A DNA stretch of 64,000 bases from Bradyrhizobium japonicum USDA 6 (GCF_000284375.1 NC_017249.1:930001-994000); one strand, 5' to 3'. Shown: positions 44,606 to 54,400, numbered from the stretch's first letter. Notes: generated from the sequence alone by a model not told the origin. Program-made: numbers and translations.

Positions 44606-46822
44606 CTACCGGTTTCCGCCGAACAGCCGGTCCATCAGCCAGCCGTCGAGGCCTGCGGCGGCTTCCGGCCGCACATTGGCGCGCGTCGGAGGCGGGCGAT
44701 AGCCGCCATTGCTCGCCGGTGCCGGTCCGGGCGCTGTCATCGCCGTCGGCGGCGACACCTGCGATGCCGCCTGCGCGAGGTTCGAGAGGCCCCAGGTCGC
44801 TTGCGAGTTCGGCAAGGCGGCCACCGGCACGCCCTCGTGCGCCGTGCGCATGAAGCGCGACCAGACTTCGACCGGCAGGCCGCCGCCGGTCGCCTTCTTG
44901 GTCGGCGAGTTGTCGTCATTGCCGAGCCAGACGCCGGTGACGAGGTTGGCGGTGTAGCCGATAAACCAGGCGTCGCGGTAATCCTGGCTGGTACCGGTCT
45001 TGCCGGCCGCCGGCCAGCCGGGAATCTCCGCCTTCTTGGCGGTGCCTGATATCAGCGTCTCCCGCATCATCGTGTTCATCATGCCGACATAGCGCGGCTC
45101 GATCACCTGGTTGTGCTCTTCCGCTTGCCGCATGTAGAGCAGCTTGCCGCCGAGCGTCCTGATCCGCGTGACGACGTGCGGCGCGACCGCGAAGCCGCCA
45201 TTGGCGAAGGGGGCATAAGCGCCGACCAGCTCGACGACCGAGACTTCGGAGGTGCCGAGCGCGATCGAGGCGTTGGGCTCGAGCTTCGAGGAGATGCCGA
45301 GCCGGTGCGCGGTGCGCACCACGTTCTTCGGCCCGACCTCGAGACCGAGGCGGATGGCGACGGTGTTCAGCGACATTGCCAGCCCCTGCGTCAGCGTCAC
45401 CGCGCCGAAATATTCATGGGTGTAGTTCTCGGGCTTCCAGCCCTTGACCTCGATCGGCGCGTCCTGGCGCACCGTGTCCGGCGTCAGCCCCTGCTCGAGC
45501 GCGGTCAGGTACACGAACGGCTTGAACGAGGAGCCCGGCTGGCGCTTCGCAGTGACTGCGCGGTTGTACTGGCTGTCGGAATAGTTCCGCCCGCCGACCA
45601 TGGCGCGTACCGCGCCGTCAGGCGTCATCGCCACCAGCGCGCCCTGGCTGACATTGAACTTGACGCTCTTGGCCGCGAGCTCGTCGATGATGGCGGCTTC
45701 CGCCACGCTCTGCAGCTTCGGATCGATCGTGGTCTCGACCTTGATGCTCTCGTCGATCTGGCCGACCAGATCGTCCAGCACCTCGCCGATCCAGTCGGCG
45801 ACGTAGTTGAGCGTGCCGGCGCCTGCCGGCTTCACGTTGTAGGAGGGGTGGCCGATCGAGGCCTGTGCCTGCGCTTCGGTGATGAACTTGGCATCCGCCA
45901 TCGCCGCGAGCACGATCTGCGCGCGCGCTTCCGCGCCTTCCGGATTGCGGTTCGGCGCCAGCCGCGACGGCGATTTGACGAGGCCCGCCAGCATCGCGGC
46001 CTCGGCGACGGTGACGTCCTTCGCCGACTTGCCGAAATATTTCTGCGCCGCGGCCTCGACGCCATAGGCGCCCGAGCCGAAATAGACGCGGTTGAGATAG
46101 AGCTCCAGGATCTCGTTCTTGGAATGCTTGCGCTCCAGCCAGATCGCGAGCTCCGCCTCCTGCAGCTTGCGCGCCATGGTCCGCTCCTGGGTCAGGAACA
46201 GGTTTTTCGCGAGCTGCTGCGTCAAGGTCGAGCCGCCCTGCGAGACGCCGCGATGGAGCACGTTGGTGACGAGGGCGCGCAGGATGCCAACCGGGTCGAT
46301 GCCGAAATGCGAGTAGAAGCGGCGATCCTCGATGGCGATGAAGGCCTTCGGCAGATAGGGCGGCAGGTCCTTCAGCGAGACGTTGGCGCCGGCCATCTCG
46401 CCGCGCTGCGCCAGCATGCTGCCGTCGATGCCGACGATCTGGATCGTCGGCGGCCGCTTGGGAATCTCCAGCGACTGGATCGGCGGCAGATGGGCGCCGA
46501 CATAGATCACGACACCGATCACGGCGATCATGCCCCATAGGCCGAGCACCGCGCCCCAATAGACGAGGCGGCCGAGGCCAAAGCCTCCGCCCGACTTCGA
46601 CCGGCGCTTGGCGCCGCTGCGGCCGGCTTGTGCCTTGCGCTCGCGCGGCGGCTCGTCGCCGGCATCCTCGCTCTTGCGCTTGGCGGATGATTTCGTTGAT
46701 TTCTTCGGCTTGTCCTCGCCGCCGGGGACGCGGTCGGCCGGGGTCAGGCGCAGATCGGCGAGCGCAGCAGGCAAGCCGAACAACGGCTCCTTCCGCCCAC
46801 CCTTTTTCTTTCCCCACGCCAT
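44606..46822 (-). CDS. Penicillin-binding protein 1A (bifunctional transglycosylase/transpeptidase)
   Basis: ATG 46822 encodes 738 residues. A basic, Lys/Ser-rich cytosolic tail of about 85 residues precedes one membrane helix (LVYWGAVLGLWGMIAVIGVVI region). The GT51 glycosyltransferase motifs IEDRRFYSHFGID and GGSTLTQQLAKNLFL come next. The transpeptidase domain has SSFK (SxxK in PGSSFKPF), SLN (SxN in AMSLNTVA) and KTGT. It polymerises and cross-links peptidoglycan at the outer face of the inner membrane. The C-terminal tail is Pro/Ala-rich. It is divergent from the DUF1330 gene. Confidence 0.93.
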   Translation of the reverse strand: MAWGKKKGGRKEPLFGLPAALADLRLTPADRVPGGEDKPKKSTKSSAKRKSEDAGDEPPRERKAQAGRSGAKRRSKSGGGFGLGRLVYWGAVLGLWGMIAVIGVVIYVGAHLPPIQSLEIPKRPPTIQIVGIDGSMLAQRGEMAGANVSLKDLPPYLPKAFIAIEDRRFYSHFGIDPVGILRALVTNVLHRGVSQGGSTLTQQLAKNLFLTQERTMARKLQEAELAIWLERKHSKNEILELYLNRVYFGSGAYGVEAAAQKYFGKSAKDVTVAEAAMLAGLVKSPSRLAPNRNPEGAEARAQIVLAAMADAKFITEAQAQASIGHPSYNVKPAGAGTLNYVADWIGEVLDDLVGQIDESIKVETTIDPKLQSVAEAAIIDELAAKSVKFNVSQGALVAMTPDGAVRAMVGGRNYSDSQYNRAVTAKRQPGSSFKPFVYLTALEQGLTPDTVRQDAPIEVKGWKPENYTHEYFGAVTLTQGLAMSLNTVAIRLGLEVGPKNVVRTAHRLGISSKLEPNASIALGTSEVSVVELVGAYAPFANGGFAVAPHVVTRIRTLGGKLLYMRQAEEHNQVIEPRYVGMMNTMMRETLISGTAKKAEIPGWPAAGKTGTSQDYRDAWFIGYTANLVTGVWLGNDDNSPTKKATGGGLPVEVWSRFMRTAHEGVPVAALPNSQATWGLSNLAQAASQVSPPTAMTAPGPAPASNGGYRPPPTRANVRPEAAAGLDGWLMDRLFGGNR

Positions 46823-46990
46823 ACGCAAAACACCCGGTCAGCCCGCCCCACCGCACGCTACCGGTCGCTGTTTAAGGCCCGGTTACCCAGAGCTTAACGC
46901 GCGATTAGGAGGTGCGGCATTCGCCTGCCGCAGTTCCGCTCGCCGGGCGGCAGAGCTAGGATCGCCCCCATAAAACAAGAGGGAACCGGC

Positions 46991-47416
46991 ATGGGCCATA
47001 TCGATCCGAGCAAGGAGATTTTCGCGCAGTTCCGGGACAACGACCGCCCCGGCCCGATCCACATGCTCAATCTGGTGCGTTTGCGCCAACAGGCGGCCTA
47101 TCCCGACGGCCGCAAGGCGAGCGGAGCGGAAGCCTATGCCGCCTATGGCCGCGAGAGCGGCCCGGTGTTCGAGCGCCTCGGCGGCCGCATCGTCTGGCAG
47201 GGCAGATTCGAGCTGATGCTGATCGGCCCGCAAGAGGAGCGCTGGGACCATTGCTTCATCGCCGAATATCCAAGCGTTGCCGCCTTCGTCGAGATGATCC
47301 GCGATCCCGTCTATCGCGAAGCGGTGAAGCATCGCCAGGCCGCGGTGGAGGATTCACGGCTGATCCGGCATGCGGTGCTGCCGGTGGGGAAGAATTTTGG
47401 GGAGATACCTTCTTAA
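46991..47416 (+). CDS. DUF1330-family protein
   Basis: ATG 46991 has GAGGG upstream and encodes 141 residues. The fold is a ferredoxin-like dimeric barrel. The DUF1330 features are PIHMLNLVRLR, AYAAYGRESGPVFERLGGRIVW and YPSVAAFVEMIRDPVYREAVKHR. The function is unknown; related proteins are often annotated only by domain. It stands alone, divergent from PBP1A. Confidence 0.85.
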   Translation: MGHIDPSKEIFAQFRDNDRPGPIHMLNLVRLRQQAAYPDGRKASGAEAYAAYGRESGPVFERLGGRIVWQGRFELMLIGPQEERWDHCFIAEYPSVAAFVEMIRDPVYREAVKHRQAAVEDSRLIRHAVLPVGKNFGEIPS

Positions 47417-47418
47417 TT

Positions 47419-47535
47419 CGTAGGGTAGGCAAAGCGCCGGGGTGCGCGAACGCGCATCCCGGCGTGTGCCGCCACCTTCGTCGCGATCGTGGAGAGATGG
47501 TGGGCACGACGCTTGCGCGTCTTTGCCCACCCTAC
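47419..47535. repeat. Intergenic palindrome, 'CGTAGGGTGGGC' family
   Basis: CGTAGGGTAGGCAAAGCG pairs with CGTCTTTGCCCACCCTACG; an inner GGTGGGCAC is also present. It lies between convergent genes. Confidence 0.8.
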
Positions 47536-47553
47536 GACATGTGCCTTCGCGGC

Positions 47554-48780
47554 CTAACCGGCCGGGCCCGAATCCTCCAGGATCGGGCCGAACAGCTCCC
47601 AGCGTTCGCCGTTGAACTTCATCATCTGAAGCTGCTTGTTGACCCGGTAGTCGGTCGCCGAGGTGTTGGCCTTGATGCCCGGCAGCGCGGTGTCGCTGGT
47701 GACGTCCTTCAATGACGCCGCCTGCTTCATGACGTTCTCGCGCGTCAGGTCGTCACCGCACTGCTTTAGCACATGGACCAGCAGCTGCGCCGTGCTGTAG
47801 CCGTAGGTGTTGAAGTTCGAGTCCTTGTCGCCATCAGGATAGTACTTCGCCATGAAGTCGAAATACTTCTTCAGGCCCGGGTCGTCCTTCCAGGTCGGAT
47901 CCAGCGGCTCCTTGCCGTAGTTGACGCTGATCAGGCCCTTGGCGGCATCGAGGCCTGCCGGCTTCAGCACCGCGCCGACCGAGGTCGCGTTGATGTCGAC
48001 GATCTGGATCGGATGCCAGCCCATTTCGGCGATCTTTTTGATCGCCTGCGCGGCCTGCTTCGGCGTTGTCGCGCTGAAGAACAGATCGGCGCCGGCGTCC
48101 TTGATCTTGAGGATCTGGGAGTCGACGGTGGGATCTGAGACCTCGTAGGAGGCTTCGGTCACGATCATCTTGGCGGCCTTGTCGCCGAGGCCGGCCTTGA
48201 TGCCGTTCAGATAGTCCTTGCCGAGGTCGTCGTTCTGATAGAGCACGCCGATCTTCGCATTGGGATGCTCCTTCAGAATGTACTGGCCGTAGATGCGGCC
48301 TTCGACGAAGTAGTTGGGGTTGAAGCCCATCGTCCACGGGAAGTTCTTCGGATCGGTGAACCTCGAGGCGCCGGTCGCTGCGAACAGCTGCGGCACCTTC
48401 TTGGAGTTGAGATATTTCTGGACGGCCGCGTTCACCGGCGTGCCGATGATCTGGAAGGTCAGCAGCACCTCGTCGCTCTCGACGAGCTTGCGGATCTGCT
48501 CCACGGCCTTCGGCGGCGAATAGGCGTCGTCATACTGGATCAGATTGATCTTGCGACCATTGATGCCGCCCTGGTCGTTGATCATCTTGAAATAGGCGGC
48601 CTGGGTCTTGCCGATCGACGAATAGGCCGACGCAGGTCCCGAGAACGGCATGGTCTGTCCGACCTTGATCTCGGTGTCGCTGGCGCCCGGATCATATTTT
48701 TTCTGGGCACTGGCCGCGGTGACCGACAGCGCCAGGGTCAGCGCCGTTGCCGTGACCAGATGCAGCATTCCATTCCTCAT
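47554..48780 (-). CDS. Periplasmic ABC substrate-binding protein (Peripla_BP_6), copy 1
   Basis: ATG 48780 has GAGGA 9 nt upstream and encodes 408 residues. A signal peptide (MRNGMLHLVTATALTLAL, cleaved after ASA) is followed by KKYDPGASDTEIKVGQTMPFSGPASAYS, the start of a type I periplasmic-binding fold. QYDDAYSPPKAVEQIRKLVE, YQNDDLGKDY and FNTYGYSTAQLLVHVLKQCGDD are conserved with the next gene. No permease or ATPase is nearby, so it would have to feed a transporter encoded elsewhere. The ligand is unknown. Confidence 0.87.
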   Translation of the reverse strand: MRNGMLHLVTATALTLALSVTAASAQKKYDPGASDTEIKVGQTMPFSGPASAYSSIGKTQAAYFKMINDQGGINGRKINLIQYDDAYSPPKAVEQIRKLVESDEVLLTFQIIGTPVNAAVQKYLNSKKVPQLFAATGASRFTDPKNFPWTMGFNPNYFVEGRIYGQYILKEHPNAKIGVLYQNDDLGKDYLNGIKAGLGDKAAKMIVTEASYEVSDPTVDSQILKIKDAGADLFFSATTPKQAAQAIKKIAEMGWHPIQIVDINATSVGAVLKPAGLDAAKGLISVNYGKEPLDPTWKDDPGLKKYFDFMAKYYPDGDKDSNFNTYGYSTAQLLVHVLKQCGDDLTRENVMKQAASLKDVTSDTALPGIKANTSATDYRVNKQLQMMKFNGERWELFGPILEDSGPAG

Positions 48781-48906
48781 TCGCAATTTCCTCAGCTTGT
48801 TATTGCCGATGATCTGCCCGGGTGCTCTTGCGCACAGGACGTCACCGCTGAGGGCAATTGTGGATGAGGCGTTGCTGCAACGCAAGGTGAGCGGAGACGC
48901 GCAGTT

Positions 48907-48944
48907 CGTAGGGTGGGTTACGCCTTCGGCTAACCCACCCTACG
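48907..48944. terminator. Perfect hairpin between the two SBP genes
   Basis: CGTAGGGTGGGTTA (48907-48920) and TAACCCACCCTACG (48931-48944) are 14-bp perfect arms. The core CGCCTTCGGC gives a further GCC/GGC pair. It lies just after the stop of the upstream SBP gene on the minus strand and could terminate or limit read-through. It also belongs to the 'CGTAGGGTGGG' repeat family. Confidence 0.5.
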
Positions 48945-48950
48945 CAGTCA

Positions 48951-50177
48951 CTAGCCCGCCGGGCCGTTGTCCTCGATGATCGGGCCGAACAGCTCCCAAC
49001 GCTCGCCGTTGAACCTCATCATCTGCATCTGCTTGTTGACGCGATAATCGTTCGGTCCGGTGTTGATCTTGATGCCGGGCAGCGCGAAGCTCGGGGTGAA
49101 GTCCTTGATGTTGGCGACCTGCTTCATCACGTTCTCACGCGACAGGTCGTCGCCGCACTGTTTCAGCACCTGCGTCAGCAACTCGGCGACCGAATAAGCA
49201 TAGGTGTTGACCGTGTTGAGCTTGTCGCCTTCGGGGAAATACTTGTCCATGAAGGCGAAGAACGCCTTCACGCCCGGATCGTCCTTCCATTGCGGGTCAC
49301 TCGGCTCCTTGCCGTATTGGGTCGAGATGATGCCCTTGGAGATGTCGAGGCCGGCCGGCTTCAGCGTCGCCGAGATCGGGCTCGCATTGATGTCGAGGAT
49401 GTGCACCGGCGTCCAGCCGAGCTCGGCCACCTTCTTGATGGCCTGCGCCGCGAACTTCGGCGTCGAGGCATCGTAGAAGAGATCGGCGCCGAGCGACTTC
49501 AGCTTGACCACCTGCGAGTCGACGGTCGGGTCGGTGACTTCATAGGACACCTCGCCGACGATCATCTTGGCGGCCTTGTCGCCGAGGCCGCTCTTGAGGC
49601 CGGCGAGATAGTCGCGGCCCATGTCGTCGTTCTGGTAGAGCACGCCGATCTTGGCATTGGGGTGATTGGCGAGAATGTACTTGGCGTAGATGCGTCCCTC
49701 GGACACGTAGTTGGGATTGTAGGCGATGGTCCAGGGATAGTTCTGCGGATCATTGAAGCGTGCGGCTCCGGTGGAGGCCAGCAGCTGCGGGATCTTCTTG
49801 CCGTTGAGATATTTTTGCACGGCGGCGTTCGCGGCCGTGCCGATGATCTGGAAGGTGAACAGCACCTCGTCGCCTTCGACGAGCTTGCGCACCTGCTCGA
49901 CCGTCTTCGGCGGCGAATAGGCATCGTCATACTGGATCAGATTGATCTTGCGGCCGTTGATGCCGCCCTGATCGTTGATCATCTTGAAGTAGGCGGCCTG
50001 GGTCTTGCCGATATTGGCGTAGACGGAATAGGCGCCGGAGAACGGCACGGTCTGGCCGATCTTGATCTCGGTGTCGCTCGCGCCGGTGTCATATTTCTTC
50101 TGGGCGAGGGCTTGGCTGGCGGAGAACGCGAAGGCGAGCGCCGCCGTGGCAGCTATGAAGGCTCTGCGATTGTTCAT
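48951..50177 (-). CDS. Periplasmic ABC substrate-binding protein (Peripla_BP_6), copy 2
   Basis: ATG 50177 has AGGAGG about 10 nt upstream. The 408-residue product is exactly as long as the product of the next gene on this strand and aligns with it end to end (KKYDTGASDTEIKIGQTVPF against KKYDPGASDTEIKVGQTMPF). The signal peptide is MNNRRAFIAATAALAFAFSA, cleaved after ALA. The pair is a tandem duplication followed by moderate divergence, so the two proteins may bind different ligands for one shared transporter. Stop to next start is 170 nt, with a strong hairpin between. Confidence 0.87.
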   Translation of the reverse strand: MNNRRAFIAATAALAFAFSASQALAQKKYDTGASDTEIKIGQTVPFSGAYSVYANIGKTQAAYFKMINDQGGINGRKINLIQYDDAYSPPKTVEQVRKLVEGDEVLFTFQIIGTAANAAVQKYLNGKKIPQLLASTGAARFNDPQNYPWTIAYNPNYVSEGRIYAKYILANHPNAKIGVLYQNDDMGRDYLAGLKSGLGDKAAKMIVGEVSYEVTDPTVDSQVVKLKSLGADLFYDASTPKFAAQAIKKVAELGWTPVHILDINASPISATLKPAGLDISKGIISTQYGKEPSDPQWKDDPGVKAFFAFMDKYFPEGDKLNTVNTYAYSVAELLTQVLKQCGDDLSRENVMKQVANIKDFTPSFALPGIKINTGPNDYRVNKQMQMMRFNGERWELFGPIIEDNGPAG

Positions 50178-50324
50178 CTTGGTTGTTCCTCCTGACGGAA
50201 TTTCCGGTCGACGGTCTTTTCCCGTTGATTGCAACGGTCGCCATCGCTGCCGGAGAGTGTGGAGGAAGGTCCGGCGCCGCGCAAGGATCGCGACGCTGCG
50301 CCGAAGCGTCTCAGGTCAAGGGAA

Positions 50325-50687
50325 TCAGGTCAGAAACAGCGCAACCAGCGCGATCGCCGCAGGCAGCGCCTGCACCAGCAGGATGCGGGTGCTGACGGTC
50401 GCCGCGCCGTAGGCGCCGGCCACGATCACGCAGAGCAGGAAGAATGCCTTGATCTGGAATGCGAAGGCCGGGTTGCCGTGGACGAGGCCCCAGATCAGGC
50501 CGGCGGCGAGGAAGCCATTATAGAGCCCTTGGTTGGCCGCCAGCACCTTCGTGATCTCGGCCTTTTCAGGCGTATTACGGAATGTCTTCAAGCCAAGCGG
50601 CTTGTCCCAGAGAAACATCTCCAGGACCAGGAAGTAGGCGTGCAGTGCGGCGACCAGCGCCACCAGGACATTGGTGATCAGAATCAA
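50325..50687 (-). CDS. DUF1304 membrane protein
   Basis: The 120-residue protein has four hydrophobic helices. It contains LVALVAALHAYFLVLEMFLWD near the start and NQGLYNGFLAAGLIWG in the middle, both typical of DUF1304. The role is unknown. It lies upstream of the SBP pair on the same strand, about 150 nt away, but is probably independent. Confidence 0.88.
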   Translation of the reverse strand: MILITNVLVALVAALHAYFLVLEMFLWDKPLGLKTFRNTPEKAEITKVLAANQGLYNGFLAAGLIWGLVHGNPAFAFQIKAFFLLCVIVAGAYGAATVSTRILLVQALPAAIALVALFLT

Positions 50688-50778
50688 GTTGAGCCCCCCA
50701 AAGCGTCAGCTTTCGGGTGGACGTTAGCACGGCCGGCATGGCAAGTGCGATGGCGTGTTTCGATGGCCTGGTGTCGCA

Positions 50779-51309
50779 ATGCCCGCTCGATCAACCAAAC
50801 CGCCTGAACGATTCGGCCTCGATCGCCTGACGACGCCGATCGGGATCGCGCTGCTCGTCACCGATGCCGAGGGCGCCTTGCGTGCGTTCGACTGGGAAGA
50901 CTACGAGCACCGCATGCGCGAGCTGTTGCGCCTGCAATACGGCGCCGTGGATCTGAGCGATCAGCCTGCGCCGACGGAGATGCGGACGGCGCTGTCGGGC
51001 TATTTCGAAGGCGATCTCGGCCAGCTCTCGGGCGTCGCATGGCGCATCGCCGGCACGCCGTTCCAACAGAAGGTCTGGACTGCGCTCGCAAAGATCCCCG
51101 CCGGCGCCACGATGAGCTATGGCGCGATGGCCGCTAGAATCGACATGCCCAAAGCCATTCGTGCCGTCGGCCATGCCAACGGCTCCAACCCGATCAGCGT
51201 GGTGCTGCCCTGTCACCGCCTGATCGGCGCGGACGGCTCGCTGGTGAAGTATGGCGGCGGCCTGGAGCGGAAGAGGTGGCTGCTGCGGCATGAGGGAGTG
51301 GAGGTTTGA
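50779..51309 (+). CDS. ogt: Methylated-DNA--[protein]-cysteine S-methyltransferase
   Basis: ATG 50779 encodes 176 residues. The active-site motif PCHR is in VLPCHRLIGADGSLVKYGGG; the helix-turn-helix-like FQQKVWTALAKIPAGATMSYG and the Asn hinge (GHANGSNP) precede it. It removes methyl groups from O6-methylguanine by a single-use transfer to the Cys. An N-terminal Ada-like regulatory domain is absent, so this is the Ogt type. Confidence 0.92.
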   Translation: MPARSTKPPERFGLDRLTTPIGIALLVTDAEGALRAFDWEDYEHRMRELLRLQYGAVDLSDQPAPTEMRTALSGYFEGDLGQLSGVAWRIAGTPFQQKVWTALAKIPAGATMSYGAMAARIDMPKAIRAVGHANGSNPISVVLPCHRLIGADGSLVKYGGGLERKRWLLRHEGVEV

Positions 51310-51338
51310 AGGCGTAGTGCGCGCCAATCTCTCCCCTC

Positions 51339-51390
51339 GTCATTCCGGGGCGCGCGAAGGGCCTGGCCCTTCGGGCCATCCCGGAATGAC
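51339..51390. repeat. Short intergenic palindrome, 'GTCATTCCGGGGCGC' family
   Basis: GTCATTCCGGGG pairs with CCCGGAATGAC around GGCCTGGCCCTTCGGGCC. It lies between convergent ogt and glnD. Confidence 0.8.
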
Positions 51391-51422
51391 GAGTGGAGAG
51401 AGGCGCGTGCGAGCAACCTGCC

Positions 51423-54212
51423 TCACGCCGCCGGCTGCACCGCCTTGTCGCCGGCCATGACGTGGGTCAGCGCGCTCTTGATTGCGGACTGCCGCGTCGG
51501 CGCGTTGATCTGCGCGCCCAGGAGGTCGGTGACGTAGAACACGTCGCGGGCGCGCTCGCCGAAGGTCGCGACATGGGCCGAGGCGATGTTGAGGTTGAGC
51601 TTCGAGATCGCGGTGGTCAGCTCGTAGAGCAGGCCGGGGCGGTCGAGGCCGGAGACCTCGATCACCGTGTAGCGGTCGGACCACTGGTTGTTGATGGTCA
51701 CTTCCGGCTCGATCACGAACGGCCGCGCCTTGCTGCGCACGGTGCGCCGCGCCACCACTTCGGGCAGGCGCAGCTTGCCTTCCAGCACGTCCTCGATCAT
51801 CTCGCCGATGCGCGTGGCGCGCCTTCCCTCGTCCTCGTCGCGATCGTATTCCCTCGAGATCGAGATCGTGTCGAGCGCGCGGCCGTCGGTCGTGGTGTAG
51901 ATCTGCGCGTCGACGATGTTGGCGCCGGCCGAGGCGCAGGCGCCGGCGATGATCGAGAGCAGCCAGGGATGGTCGGCGGCGAAGATCGTGAGCTCGGTGA
52001 CGCCGCGCACCTCGTCGAAGCCGACATTGATCGCGAGCTTGTGGCCGGCCTGTTCGCTGGAGCGGACGAAGCGGGCATGGCGGATCTTCCGCGGCAGCTC
52101 GACCTTGAGCCAATAGGCGGGATAGTGCCGGCCGATATAGGCATCGAGTTCGTCCGCCGGCCATTCGGCGAAGGCCATGCGGAATTCGGCGTAGGCGGCC
52201 GTCAGGCGCTTGCCGCGGTCGACTTCCGAGAAGCCGCCGGTCAGCACCGGTTCGGTTTCATAATAGAGCGAGCGCAGCAGCTGCGCCTTCCAGCCGTTCC
52301 ACACGCCCGGGCCGACGCCGCGGATGTCGGCGGTGGTCAGGATCGTGAGCAATTTCATTTGCTCGACCGATTGCACCACGGCGGCGAAATTCTCGATGGT
52401 CTTGCGGTCGGAGAGATCGCGCGACTGCGCGACCGTGGACATCGTCAGATGCTCCTCGATCAGCCAGGCCACGAGCTCGGTGTCGGCCGCGCTGAAGCCG
52501 AGCCGCGGGCACAGCCGGCGCGCCACCTTGGCGCCCGCGATCGAGTGATCCTCCGGCCGTCCCTTGGCGATGTCGTGCAGCAGCGTCGTGATGTAGATCA
52601 CCGCACGGTGCTCGGGCCGGATCTTGCGGAAGAGATCGCTGGCGAGCGTGAACTCCTCGATGCCGCCGCGCTCGATGTCCTGCAAAAAGCCGACGCAGCG
52701 GATCAGATGCTCGTCGACGGTGTAGTGATGATACATGTTGAACTGCATCATCGAGACGATCTTGCCGAAGGCGCGGATGAAATGGCCGAGCACGCCGGTC
52801 TCGTTCATCCGACGCAGCACGATCTCGGCGTTGTCGGAGGTCAGGATCTCCATGAACAGCCGGTTGGCTTCCGGGTTCTCGCGCAGCTGCGCGTTGATCA
52901 GTCCGAGCGAGCGCGTCACGTCGCGCATCGCGTCCGGATGGAAGGCAAGGTTGTTCTTCTGCGCCAGGCGGAAGATCCGGATCAAATTGACCGGATCGTG
53001 CTTGAACACGTCGGGCGCGGCGACGTTGATGCGGTTGTTGTCGACGAGGAAGTCGTCGCTGTCGGGGACGCGGCGCTTCGCGGGCGCGGGGCGCAGCCGC
53101 GCCATCATCCGGCTCAGCACCGGCGCGGGCTTGGCCTGCTGGTCCTCGAGCTTGGCGCAGAGGATGGCGGTGAGGTTGCCCACTTCCTTGGCGACCAGGA
53201 AGTAGTGCTTCATGAAGCGCTCGACGTCCTGCATGCCGGGATGCGAGGTGTAGCCGAGCCGGACCGCGATCTCGCGCTGGAGATCGAAGGAGAGGCGCTC
53301 TTCCGCGCGGCCGGAGTAGAAGTGCAGATTGCAGCGCACCGACCAGAGGAAGTCGGCGCAGCGGCGGAAGGTGCGGTATTCCTGCGCGTCAAACACGCCG
53401 CGCTCGACCAGCTCGTCGGTATCACGGACGCGGTAGACGTATTTGGCGATCCAGAACAGCGTGTGCAGGTCGCGCAGGGCGCCCTTGCCGTCCTTGACGT
53501 TGGGCTCGACCAGGTAGCGCGATTGACCGCCGCGGCGGTGGCGCTCCTCGCGCTCGGCGAGCTTTGCGGTGACGAATTCGGACGCCGTGCCCTGCACCAC
53601 GTCCTTGTCGAAGCGCGCGACCAGTTCGTCATAGAGCGGCTGGTCGCCGGTCAGGAAGCGCGTTTCCAGGATCGCGGTGCGGATGGTCATGTCGCCGCGC
53701 GCCTGCCGGATCGATTCATCGACCGAGCGCGTGGCGTGCCCGACCTTCAGTCCCATGTCCCAGAGACAGTAGAGAATGGCTTCGGCCACCTGCTCACCCC
53801 AGGCGGTCTGCTTGTAGGGCAGGATGAACAGGAGATCGATGTCGGACTCCGGGGCCATCAGGCCGCGGCCATAGCCGCCGGTCGCGACCACCGCCATGCG
53901 CTCCGCGCCGCTCGGGATCGGCGAGCGATAGAGATGGTGGGTCGCCGCCGAATACAGGATGCGGATGATCTCGTCCTGCACGTGGCACAGCCGTTCGGCG
54001 CAGCGCCTTCCGTGACGGTCCTTCAGCAGGATCGCCTGCGCCGCGGCGCGCGCTGCGATCAGCTCGGCCTTCAGCAATTGCGCCATGGCCGTGCGGAACG
54101 TGTCCTCACGTCCCTGATGTTTCTCGGCAAGCGCATCGACCGCGGCGGTGATCCGCGCGGTGTCGAAGCGATCGTCCACCTCTGGCTTATACTCAGTTGC
54201 GACGCTGTCCAT
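51423..54212 (-). CDS. glnD: Bifunctional uridylyltransferase/uridylyl-removing enzyme GlnD
   Basis: The 929-residue protein senses glutamine and (de)uridylylates PII proteins GlnB/GlnK, steering nitrogen regulation. Domains in order: nucleotidyltransferase with GGYGRGLMAPESDIDLLF (the DxD pair), the helical linker, an HD domain with LLHDIAKG, and two C-terminal ACT domains (ELTIFAADHPWLLS and VIEVSGLDRPGLLYELT). All catalytic residues expected are present. It stands alone, convergent with ogt and divergent from the SsuA-like gene. Confidence 0.95.
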   Translation of the reverse strand: MDSVATEYKPEVDDRFDTARITAAVDALAEKHQGREDTFRTAMAQLLKAELIAARAAAQAILLKDRHGRRCAERLCHVQDEIIRILYSAATHHLYRSPIPSGAERMAVVATGGYGRGLMAPESDIDLLFILPYKQTAWGEQVAEAILYCLWDMGLKVGHATRSVDESIRQARGDMTIRTAILETRFLTGDQPLYDELVARFDKDVVQGTASEFVTAKLAEREERHRRGGQSRYLVEPNVKDGKGALRDLHTLFWIAKYVYRVRDTDELVERGVFDAQEYRTFRRCADFLWSVRCNLHFYSGRAEERLSFDLQREIAVRLGYTSHPGMQDVERFMKHYFLVAKEVGNLTAILCAKLEDQQAKPAPVLSRMMARLRPAPAKRRVPDSDDFLVDNNRINVAAPDVFKHDPVNLIRIFRLAQKNNLAFHPDAMRDVTRSLGLINAQLRENPEANRLFMEILTSDNAEIVLRRMNETGVLGHFIRAFGKIVSMMQFNMYHHYTVDEHLIRCVGFLQDIERGGIEEFTLASDLFRKIRPEHRAVIYITTLLHDIAKGRPEDHSIAGAKVARRLCPRLGFSAADTELVAWLIEEHLTMSTVAQSRDLSDRKTIENFAAVVQSVEQMKLLTILTTADIRGVGPGVWNGWKAQLLRSLYYETEPVLTGGFSEVDRGKRLTAAYAEFRMAFAEWPADELDAYIGRHYPAYWLKVELPRKIRHARFVRSSEQAGHKLAINVGFDEVRGVTELTIFAADHPWLLSIIAGACASAGANIVDAQIYTTTDGRALDTISISREYDRDEDEGRRATRIGEMIEDVLEGKLRLPEVVARRTVRSKARPFVIEPEVTINNQWSDRYTVIEVSGLDRPGLLYELTTAISKLNLNIASAHVATFGERARDVFYVTDLLGAQINAPTRQSAIKSALTHVMAGDKAVQPAA

Positions 54213-54363
54213 GTCTCACCGGATATAAGAGGTGACAGGCGCTGTCACCCGCCATTCTCTGGCAATAGTCGTTCCATGCTGGAAAAGGCCGGCCTCGGGC
54301 AAAATCGTTCTCGGCCGAGGGGCTTTCGGGATAGCGATTTTCTCGTTGACCTCTAGAAATAAC

Positions 54364-54380
54364 TCATTGAAAAACAATGA
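54364..54380. promoter_or_regulatory. Inverted repeat TCATTG-A5-CAATGA upstream of the SsuA-like gene
   Basis: Six-base arms around five A, 20 nt before the ATG at 54401. It lies next to the ribosome-binding site, so it may act as an operator or a weak mRNA hairpin. Confidence 0.25.
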
Positions 54381-54400
54381 AGTTTTTGAGGAGGCTGGGC

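Noticed and set aside
44194..44853. 219-codon plus-strand frame across the repeat at 44272
   Set aside because: It crosses an intergenic palindrome and the antisense of the PBP1A C-terminus; no ribosome-binding site.
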